From contig NZ_BMWH01000008.1 of the NCBI RefSeq assembly GCF_014651135.1, positions 122,309 to 186,308 of the forward strand: DNA of 64,000 bases, in the 5' to 3' direction. How positions within the stretch are numbered: the stretch's first letter is position 1; each line of letters starts with the position of its first letter. Position numbers and translations under genes: made by a program. The DNA is from Streptomyces echinoruber. GTDB lineage: Bacteria; Actinomycetota; Actinomycetes; Streptomycetales; Streptomycetaceae. This document shows, piece after piece, positions 55,996 through 64,000 of the stretch. The notes under the pieces are model-generated. The model was not told the origin of the DNA and searched no databases. It saw only the letters and a list, made by a program, of their open reading frames with translations.

Positions 55996-56385
55996 TCAGC
56001 GCCCGCCCGCGGCCGGCAGCGGCACGCCGGCGCCGCCTCCGGGCGGGCGGCGAGCAGCCCGCGGGCCGCCGGCTCGGGCACCACGCCCTCCCCGGACCCA
56101 GTACGCCTCCTTCAGGTGCGGATGGCCGGAGAGCACGAAGTGCTCGACCCCGAGCGCGTGGTACTCCTCGATCCGGTCGGCCACCTCGGCGTGGCTGCCG
56201 ACCAGGGCCGTGCCCGCGCCGCCGCGCATCAGGCCGGCGCCCGCCCACAGGTTGGGGTGGATCTCCAGGCGGTCCCGGGAGCCGCCGTGCAGCGCCGGCA
56301 TCCGCTGCCGGCCCACCGACTCGCCGCGCCCGAGCGCCGCCTGCGCCGCGACGACCGTGTCCGCCGCGACGGGCGTAACGAATGC
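55996..56385 (-). pseudogene. C-terminal remnant of an alkanesulfonate monooxygenase (SsuD-type)
   Basis: The frame contains [40 protein letters not shown] and [20 protein letters not shown], the closing third of FMNH2-dependent SsuD, which frees sulfite from alkanesulfonates. The first ~250 residues are absent, and sequence before 56385 is not similar. The C-terminal tail past KEAYW is also aberrant. The sulfur-type leader peptide gene lies about 270 bases upstream on the same strand, so this was once the leader-ssu operon, now deleted. Confidence 0.75.
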
Positions 56386-56451
56386 GATGGACGAGGAGGA
56401 CGCGTAGGACCGGCGGACGCGGGTGCCCGGAGGACCGCCGGGATCAGCGGG

Positions 56452-56655
56452 TCAGGCGGACCGGCGGCCCGGCCGGCGCCGGACGCGCGGCACGAGGTGT
56501 ACGGGGCGTACGAAGCGCGCGGGACCTCGGAGGGCCCACGGAGAGCGCCGGAAAGACGGGGTGGGGAGGCGTCGGCGGCCGCGGTGACACGCGGCGGAGG
56601 CCATCCGCAGCAGGTCGATGTGACCGCGCGTGGTGAGCAGGGCTGAACGCAACAT
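56452..56655 (-). CDS. Putative sulfur-regulated leader peptide (stop codon displaced)
   Basis: ATG 56655, beginning MLRSALLTTRGHIDLLRMAS and continuing AACHRGR. This matches the short leader-peptide family placed ahead of cysteine/sulfonate uptake operons in streptomycetes (core RGHIDLLR-ASAAC). The normal leader ends after about 25-30 codons; here the frame runs on for 67 codons because no stop follows RGR. The downstream ssu gene is deleted, so loss of constraint fits. In living copies the Cys codon is thought to sense cysteine supply. Confidence 0.6.
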   Translation of the reverse strand: MLRSALLTTRGHIDLLRMASAACHRGRRRLPTPSFRRSPWALRGPARFVRPVHLVPRVRRRPGRRSA

Positions 56656-56777
56656 GCGGTGAAAGTGGCCAGGCGGCGCCACCAAGATCAACAGGTGTCT
56701 CGCACGGTGGACCTCCCGTACCACGTCACGAGCGGTCGGTGACGTGTGAAAACCGGCGCATGGGCCAGGATGATGGC

Positions 56778-57200
56778 ATGTCCGATGCCTTCACGACCCG
56801 CGTACTGCACCTCACCACCGGCACGTCCGAGACGGTCGTCGACCTCACCCGGGACTGCGAGGCGTTCCTGCGGGAGGTCGCGGCCGGCCGCGACGGCCTG
56901 CTCAACGTCTTCGTCCCGCACGCCACCGCCGGCATCGCCGTCATCGAGACCGGCGCCGGCAGCGACGACGACCTGCTGTCCGCCCTGCACACCCTGCTGC
57001 CCGCCGACGACCGCTGGCAGCACCGCCACGGCAGCCCCGGTCACGGCCGCGACCATGTCCTGCCCGCCCTCGTCCCGCCCCATGCGACGCTCCCCGTCCT
57101 CGACGGACGGCTGGAACTGGGCACCTGGCAGTCGGTGTGCCTGGTCGACACCAACAAGGACAACCCCGAGCGGAAGGTGCGGCTGAGCTTCCTGGGGTGA
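56778..57200 (+). CDS. YjbQ family protein (secondary thiamine-phosphate synthase-like)
   Basis: 140 aa, the full length for the family. Conserved features: VFVPHATAGIAVIETGAGSD (catalytic His/Glu region), WQHRHGSPGHGRDHVLPALV, and LELGTWQSVCLVDTNKDNPE. YjbQ proteins show weak thiamine-phosphate synthase activity and are otherwise of unclear role. ATG at 56778; an in-frame ATG at 56760 adds six residues. Single gene. Confidence 0.9.
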   Translation: MSDAFTTRVLHLTTGTSETVVDLTRDCEAFLREVAAGRDGLLNVFVPHATAGIAVIETGAGSDDDLLSALHTLLPADDRWQHRHGSPGHGRDHVLPALVPPHATLPVLDGRLELGTWQSVCLVDTNKDNPERKVRLSFLG

Positions 57201-57266
57201 GCGGGATCGCTCCCGCGCCGGGGCCGGCCACCGAAGGGCCGTGCGGTCCCGCGGGGGCGTACCGCC

Positions 57267-58082
57267 TCAGCCGCCCTGGCCCGGGTCCGGTTCCGCGGCC
57301 GTCGTCCCGCTGGTTCGGTCGCCGGTGCGCCGGCCGAGGATCTGGGCCATCGTCCCGGTGCGGTACAAGGTGATCTGCGTGACGATCTGCAGCGCGATCC
57401 AGGTGACCGCGTACAGGGCGCCGTCGAGGGCGGGGACGGAGTCGACCGGCAGCGAATAGGCCATGACGACGCGCAGTACGGCGTCCAGGAGCATCCCCAC
57501 GCCCCACAGCAGGGTCAGGCCGCGCCAGACGCGCCGGAAGCCGGCGTCGGCCTGCCACACCCGCTCCAGCCGGGCGGTGCGGCCGGGCAGCAGGGAGAGC
57601 ACGGCCTGGTAGGTGAAGGGGCGGGAGGTGACGAGGGTGATCAGGAACCACACCCCGGCCAGGCCGGTGAACACGCCGTTGCGTGCCAGGGCCAGGCGCG
57701 GGCTGTCGGCGAGGAGCGAACCGACCGCGCTGACCGCGAGGACGGTGAGGGTGAAGGCGCCGACGGCGTCCAGCCTGCGGTGCCGTACGGCGGAGTACAC
57801 GGTGTGCGCGGCGGGCGCCGAGCCGCTGATCAGGAGGGCGGAGAGCTCGCCGAGTCCGGCGCCGCGCAGCAGGTAGTACAGGGCGACCGGGAGGGCCACG
57901 TCGCACAGGACGGTCAGGGCGAAGCCCCAGCGCGGGGACCGTGAGCCGTCCGCCCGGTCGTGGCCGGCGGTGCCGGTGGTGTCGGTGGGGCCGTCGGGGC
58001 CGTCGGGGCCGTCGGGGCCGTCGGCCGGGTGGTCCGGGGCGGGCGGGTCCGGCACTTCCCGGGGGGAGGAGGGGCTGGACAA
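57267..58082 (-). CDS. VC0807-like membrane protein with a repetitive N-terminus
   Basis: 271 aa. After a disordered N-terminal tail with four GPDGPDGPDGP-type repeats (the DNA is an iterated GGGGCCGTC), five to six membrane helices follow: FALTVLCDVALPVALYYLLR, then NGVFTGLAGVWFLITLVTSR, and LYAVTWIALQIVTQITLYRT. The family (DUF3159/VC0807) is of unknown function. It is 42 bases downstream of the TetR gene on the same strand, so the pair may be an operon in which TetR controls its own membrane partner. Confidence 0.82.
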   Translation of the reverse strand: MSSPSSPREVPDPPAPDHPADGPDGPDGPDGPTDTTGTAGHDRADGSRSPRWGFALTVLCDVALPVALYYLLRGAGLGELSALLISGSAPAAHTVYSAVRHRRLDAVGAFTLTVLAVSAVGSLLADSPRLALARNGVFTGLAGVWFLITLVTSRPFTYQAVLSLLPGRTARLERVWQADAGFRRVWRGLTLLWGVGMLLDAVLRVVMAYSLPVDSVPALDGALYAVTWIALQIVTQITLYRTGTMAQILGRRTGDRTSGTTAAEPDPGQGG

Positions 58083-58124
58083 GGCGGGCTCCTGACGGGG
58101 TTGGGGGAGTCGGGGCGGGTGTGG

Positions 58125-58754
58125 TCACACGGGCTGAGTGCAGCGGTCGACGGCGGCGACCAGCTCCCGTCCGCAGCGGTCCAGGTCGAGGTTCACATCC
58201 AGCATCCGGTGGCACAACAGGCTGTGGATCGCGCCGCGGATGGTGAGGGCGACGGTGACGGAGTCGAAGCAGCCGAACTCACCGGCCCGCCGGCCGCCGT
58301 CCAGCAGGTCCACGAGCTCGGCCACGGACAGGGCCCGTTCCTTCAGGTCCTCCAGCCCCTCGATGCGGTCGTGGCGCAGCGTCGCCACGAGGTCCATCAG
58401 GGCCAGCGTGTACTGAGGACGGCGGGCGATGAAGTCGACGTGCGAGCGGATGTAGGCGCCGAGTTTGCCGCGGTACGTCGTCTCCCGGCCGACGTGCTGC
58501 GCGACGGTCTCCCGCAGCGTCCGGAAGATGGTGTCGACGACCTCGGTGATGAGTTCCGGCTTGCCGGCGAAGTGGTACGAGATCATGCCCGTACTGCTCA
58601 GCCCCGCGTGTCTGGCGATGCGCTGCAACGAGGCATGGGAGTAGCCCACTTCGGCCACCGTCTCGATGGCCGCCTGGACGATCTGAGCCCTCCGTGCCTG
58701 CTGGGTGAAGGTGCGGGAGGCGGTTTTCTGCTCTCTGGTCATCAGGCTCGGCAC
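58125..58754 (-). CDS. TetR-family regulator
   Basis: 209 aa. The HTH is QIVQAAIETVAEVGYSHASL then QRIARHAGLSSTGMISYHFA. The C-terminal domain has LVATLRHDRIEGLEDLKER and ends in a helix with CGRELVAAVDRCTQPV, consistent with a ligand pocket. Placed between the VC0807-like gene and the deoxysugar genes (all minus strand), so it may also influence the sugar or polyketide genes; no clear operator palindrome was found in the 47-base gap to the ketoreductase gene. Confidence 0.92.
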   Translation of the reverse strand: MPSLMTREQKTASRTFTQQARRAQIVQAAIETVAEVGYSHASLQRIARHAGLSSTGMISYHFAGKPELITEVVDTIFRTLRETVAQHVGRETTYRGKLGAYIRSHVDFIARRPQYTLALMDLVATLRHDRIEGLEDLKERALSVAELVDLLDGGRRAGEFGCFDSVTVALTIRGAIHSLLCHRMLDVNLDLDRCGRELVAAVDRCTQPV

Positions 58755-58801
58755 TTCACATGGTCACGACGTGCGGGCGGGATCGGGGGTCAGGGTCTTG
58801 G

Positions 58802-59983
58802 TCACGCGCGGTCGCCGTCCGGGCCGCCGTCCCCGGTGTCTCCGGTGTCTCTGATGTCCCCAGTGTCTCTGGAGTTCCCGGTGTCACCGGCCTCCCCGGT
58901 CTCCACGGGATGCCGCACGGCCTGCTCGCGCACCGCCTCGACGTACCGCATCAGCGCGACGGCCTCCCGGCGCCACTCCGCCTCGCCCGGACCGCCGCCC
59001 GCGCGCACGGCCTCGGCGAAGCCGCGCAGGCTGCCTTGGAGCTGGTCCGCCGCGGGCAGGGTGAACCGCTCCTCGTGGTCCTGTTCCTCCAGCACCAGCA
59101 GCGGCGGATGGGCCGGCGGCGGGGTGAACGCGCGGGTCACCGTCAGCCGGGCCCGGTCGCCCCACAGCGTGTACGACGACCCGTAGGCGTGCTCGAAACC
59201 GAAGGCGACCTCGGTCAGCACCCCGGAGGGCGAGACCAGCAGCGCCTGCCCGGACAGGTCCAGCCCGTCGGACGCGCGCACGCGCAGGGTCGCGCCGGCG
59301 ACCCGCAGACCGGGCCCCAGCAGCAGGGCCGCGGCCCGCAGCGGGTACACGCCCACGTCGAGCAGGGCGCCACCGCCCAGCCCCGGGTCGTAGCGGATGT
59401 CGTCGGCGGGCAGCGGCGGGATGCAGAACGACGCCCGGAAGGCGCTCAGCCGGCCCAGCCGGCCCTCGCGCACCAGCCGGGCGGCGTGCGCGTGCTGCGG
59501 GTGGTGCAGGAACATGAAGTTCTCCCGCAGCACCAGCCCGCGCTCCTCGGCCAGGGCGCACAGCCGGCGCGCCTCCTCGGCCGTCGTCCCGATCGGCTTC
59601 TCCACCAGCACGTGCTTGCCGGCGAGCAGCGCCCGCTCCGCCCACACGTGGTGCAGGGCCGTGGCCGTGGAGACGTACACCGCCTCCACGTCGGGCCGCT
59701 CCAGCAGCGCCTCGTAGTCCGGCTCCGGTGCACAGCCGAACGCGTCCGCGAACCGGGCCGCGCGGTCCGGTGAGCGGCCCGCGACCGCCACGAGCTCCAC
59801 CTCGGGGGTGCGCACCGCCGTGGGCAGCGTCCGCCGCCACGCGATCGACGACGTGCCCAGCGCCGCCAGCCGCACCGGGCGGGCCGCGGCGCCGGGCACG
59901 GTGTTCGTGGGGCCGGATTCAGCGTCCGCGGTAGCGCTCACAGTGCCCGCAGCGCCGCTCACAGTGCCCGCAGCGCCGCTCAC
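58802..59983 (-). CDS. NDP-hexose 3-ketoreductase (Gfo/Idh/MocA family)
   Basis: 393 aa from a GTG at 59983 that overlaps the stop of the 2,3-dehydratase (GTGA). The dinucleotide motif is near VRLAALGTSSIAWRRTLPTA and the Lys-Pro signature is VLVEKPIGTTAEEARRLCAL; the catalytic region contains DVGVYPLRAAALLL. In macrolide and angucycline clusters this enzyme reduces the 3-keto group made by the 2,3-dehydratase, giving a 2,6-dideoxysugar. Its ~35-residue N-terminal extension is repetitive (SGAAGTVS), and the C-terminal tail is Asp/Gly/Thr repetitive. Confidence 0.9.
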   Translation of the reverse strand: MSGAAGTVSGAAGTVSATADAESGPTNTVPGAAARPVRLAALGTSSIAWRRTLPTAVRTPEVELVAVAGRSPDRAARFADAFGCAPEPDYEALLERPDVEAVYVSTATALHHVWAERALLAGKHVLVEKPIGTTAEEARRLCALAEERGLVLRENFMFLHHPQHAHAARLVREGRLGRLSAFRASFCIPPLPADDIRYDPGLGGGALLDVGVYPLRAAALLLGPGLRVAGATLRVRASDGLDLSGQALLVSPSGVLTEVAFGFEHAYGSSYTLWGDRARLTVTRAFTPPPAHPPLLVLEEQDHEERFTLPAADQLQGSLRGFAEAVRAGGGPGEAEWRREAVALMRYVEAVREQAVRHPVETGEAGDTGNSRDTGDIRDTGDTGDGGPDGDRA

Positions 59984-59999
59984 AGTGCCCGCAGTGCCG
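59941..59999 (-). repeat. 21-bp tandem repeat spanning the stop/start junction of two sugar genes
   Basis: CAGTGCCCGCAGCGCCGCTCA occurs twice (59941-59961, 59962-59982) and then partly as 59983-59999. Each unit contains a GTGAGC on the minus strand, so up to three alternative GTG starts in one frame exist, of which that at 59983 overlaps the dehydratase stop. Confidence 0.85.
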
Positions 60000-61365
60000 C
60001 GAGCAGCGTCCTGGCCTGCACGTTCACATGGTGGCTGTAGCGCAGAAGTTCGTCCAACTGACATGGCGTCACCCAACGGAACTCGTCCGAGACGGCCGGG
60101 AAGTCGCTCGGCACCTCGATGATCAGGTAGTGGCTCTGGGCGTGCAGGAACCGCCCGCCCTCCTCCGACAGCAGCACGTCGTACCGGGCGTCGCCCCGGC
60201 GGGCCAGCGCCTCCGCCAGGTACGGCGGCTGGTCCGCCTCGGGCAGGTGCGCGTAGTTCTCCGGCACGCACTGCACGGTCGGGCCGAGCTCCACGACGTC
60301 GAGGAACCCGGGTTCCGCGCGGGCCCGCAGCAACACGTGCGGCACCCCGTCGACCTGGCGCACGAACAGGGCGGTGACACCGGTGTGCCGGGGCTCCAGC
60401 AGTGGCTGGGACCAGGCGGGCACCTCGCGCCGGCCGGAGGAGACGTCGACACCCACCACCCGGAAGTACAGCCCCTTCTCGTGGGCCACCTCGTCCTCGG
60501 TGCGGTACCAGCCCTCGGTCCGGTCCAGGCCGATCGGCGTCACCTCGATCTCGTGCTCCGTCCGCCGCCGCGTGATCCAGCTGCGGATCTCCCGGTCGGC
60601 GTGCAGCGCCCGGTCCCAGCCCGCCCCGCCCTCCGGCTGCCGCCAGTCGGGCAGACAGGACAGCACGGTGCGCGAGTCCATGTTGACGATGTTGTCCTGC
60701 CGCAGCAGCAGATGGACCTGACCCAGCGTCAGCCAGGCGAAGTCCTCGTCGGCTTCCACCTCCTGGCCGACCTCCACGATCATGTTGCGGTTGCGCTTGT
60801 GCAGGAACCACGCGCCCTGCTCGGACTGCAGCACGTCCGAGATCACCGACCCGGGCGCCGGACGCAGGAAGTGCTCCAGATAGGGCACGACCGAACCGCC
60901 GTGCACCCGCGTGTAGTTGCTCTTGGTCGCCTGGACGGTGGGGGACAGTTGCACGCCGTTGACGTTGCCCGGCTCCGACTTCGCCTGCATCAGCAGGTGC
61001 GGCACGCCGTCGAAGTCGCGCACCGCGATGCCGAGAATGCCGATCTCCGGCTGCCGGATGATGGGCTGGCACCACTCGGCGACCGGGCCGAAGTCCGAGC
61101 GGATTCGCAGGCCGTGCACCGAGAAGAAACGGCCGCTGGCATGCCGCAGGTCACCGCTGCGCGGATCGAATCCCCAGCCCTTCAGCGCGGCGAACGGTAC
61201 CCGCTCCACCCGCTGCGCCTGGGCGCGCCGCCGGTCGTCGAGCCACGCCAGCAGCTCCGCGGTGCTCATCACCCCGCCGTCGACCGCGGCGGCCGAGGCC
61301 GCCAGCCGGGCCACACTGCCCGGCCACGCGGCGCGCGGCGGCAGCTCCAGGTCGATCGCGGTCAT
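59980..61365 (-). CDS. NDP-4-keto-6-deoxyhexose 2,3-dehydratase
   Basis: 461 aa, normal length. Two internally homologous halves each carry a SPTVQATKSNY / GPTVQCVPENY-type motif and NVQAR/NMDSR-like pieces. The family (TylX3, SpnO, MtmV) eliminates the C2 hydroxyl of NDP-4-keto-6-deoxyglucose in a zinc-dependent step. ATG at 61365 after GAAGGCGG. Translationally coupled to the 3-ketoreductase gene. The presence of both genes predicts a 2,6-dideoxysugar, to be attached by a glycosyltransferase beyond the window. Confidence 0.93.
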   Translation of the reverse strand: MTAIDLELPPRAAWPGSVARLAASAAAVDGGVMSTAELLAWLDDRRRAQAQRVERVPFAALKGWGFDPRSGDLRHASGRFFSVHGLRIRSDFGPVAEWCQPIIRQPEIGILGIAVRDFDGVPHLLMQAKSEPGNVNGVQLSPTVQATKSNYTRVHGGSVVPYLEHFLRPAPGSVISDVLQSEQGAWFLHKRNRNMIVEVGQEVEADEDFAWLTLGQVHLLLRQDNIVNMDSRTVLSCLPDWRQPEGGAGWDRALHADREIRSWITRRRTEHEIEVTPIGLDRTEGWYRTEDEVAHEKGLYFRVVGVDVSSGRREVPAWSQPLLEPRHTGVTALFVRQVDGVPHVLLRARAEPGFLDVVELGPTVQCVPENYAHLPEADQPPYLAEALARRGDARYDVLLSEEGGRFLHAQSHYLIIEVPSDFPAVSDEFRWVTPCQLDELLRYSHHVNVQARTLLAALRAL

Positions 61366-61886
61366 CGCATTCCGCCTTCGTTCACCTTCCGGGATTCCCG
61401 GCACTGTGCATTCCGGGACTGCACGATCACCTAGGGACGGCGGCGCGGACCGCGGTCACCGCGGCACGGAGCGAGGCGAGACGCAGGAGCGCACACCGTG
61501 CAGCAGCCGCCCTGACCAGCCTGCCCCGAGGAATTCAGGCAGACGCCTAGACTCGTTCCCTTGCCCCGCGGACGATCTTCCCGTTATCGCGCGCGCCCGC
61601 TTCGGCGTGTGACCGGTTGTGCTGGGTGGTCCGCTTCGGCGTGTGACCGGTTGTGCTGGGTGGTCCGCTTCGACATGTGGTCGGCCGTGCTGGGTGGTCC
61701 GCTTCGGCGTGTGGCCGACCGAGCTGCGTGGTCCGCTTCGGCGTGTGGCCCCCGCTCCCGTGGGCGGCGCCTGTCCGCGCGCTAGGAATTCCCCTAAAGC
61801 AGCAGGCAGGAGCGCTGAGCGCACGGCACCCCGTGCGACCGTGAGGGCTGTTCCCCCCGTCGCTTCGGTGTTTTGGAGTGCCATCC
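61366..61886. other. Divergent intergenic region with a 34-bp tandem repeat
   Basis: About 520 bases between the divergent dehydratase and PKS genes. The strongest feature is the tandem repeat at 61601-61760; near 61850, TTGGAGTG precedes the PKS start. Promoters for both operons should lie here, with the repeats between them. Confidence 0.6.
61601..61760 (+). repeat. 34-bp tandem repeat, four to five copies
   Basis: Units with core TTCGGCGTGTG and GTGCTGGGTGGTCCGC start at 61601, 61635, 61669, 61703 and 61737, an exact 34-base period. The first two copies are identical; the variable 7 bases after GTGTG differ in later copies. Not a CRISPR array: no unique spacers and contiguous units. Non-coding because 34 is not divisible by three. 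Confidence 0.9.

Positions 61887-64000
<2,114 letters not shown>

Noticed and set aside
61601..61760. Possible CRISPR array (regular 34-bp periodicity)
   Set aside because: Units are contiguous, the variable segment is only ~7 bases and there are no cas genes; it is a tandem repeat.

Overview
The window is very GC-rich actinomycete DNA. GC-biased third codon positions, frequent GTG starts, a KS-Q type I PKS, conservon-like genes, DUF5709 and DUF2236 proteins and ISAs1/IS110 elements all point to Streptomyces or a close relative. All calls come from reading the sequence and recalling families; no database search was run.

Layout. 1-4.8 kb: the start of a response regulator gene, a tiny acidic gene coupled to a CHAP/peptidoglycan-binding hydrolase without a signal peptide, a membrane protein, and decayed HTH and STAS regulator genes. 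4.8-6.6 kb: an SDR oxidoreductase with an altered active site and a four-EF-hand calcium protein. 6.9-21 kb: a compact biosynthetic cluster holding a methyltransferase, a P450, a dimodular NRPS (C-A-T-C-A-T-TE, read as serine then a proline-like residue), a flavin monooxygenase fused to a condensation/acyltransferase-like domain, a second methyltransferase, and convergent ACP and FabH-type ketosynthase genes. The Ser-Pro NRPS plus flavoprotein logic is that of the pyrrolizidine alkaloid and brabantamide pathways (legonmycin, pyrrolizixenamide). The fusion and the dedicated acyl-starter genes make this the best candidate for something new.

21.3-25.6 kb is a graveyard of mobile DNA: two damaged IS110 elements, and a tyrosine integrase gene split by a 1,356-bp ISAs1-type element with a 10-bp target duplication. 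25.7-32.1 kb: an aldehyde dehydrogenase with a GAF regulator, a Tat-type amidase, and an acetamidase/permease pair. 32.3-36.4 kb: the xylose genes (ROK regulator, xylB, divergent xylA). 36.7-47.2 kb: mostly chromosomal genes of uncertain role (DUF2236, methyltransferase, scattered conservon-like GTPase and roadblock genes, F420/FMN oxidoreductase, tesB, DUF3516 helicase, membrane hydrolase). 47.5-57.2 kb: DUF5709, an asymmetric heterodimeric ABC exporter pair, a MarR regulator with two clear palindromes facing a second ABC exporter, an FAD monooxygenase, and a decayed ssuD with its sulfur-type leader peptide upstream.

58-64 kb: a TetR regulator, two NDP-deoxysugar genes (3-ketoreductase and 2,3-dehydratase, translationally coupled through a 21-bp tandem repeat), a 34-bp tandem repeat block, and the first 2.1 kb of a modular type I PKS gene with a KS-Q decarboxylating loading domain and a methylmalonyl-type AT. 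The right edge therefore enters a second cluster, probably for a glycosylated polyketide.
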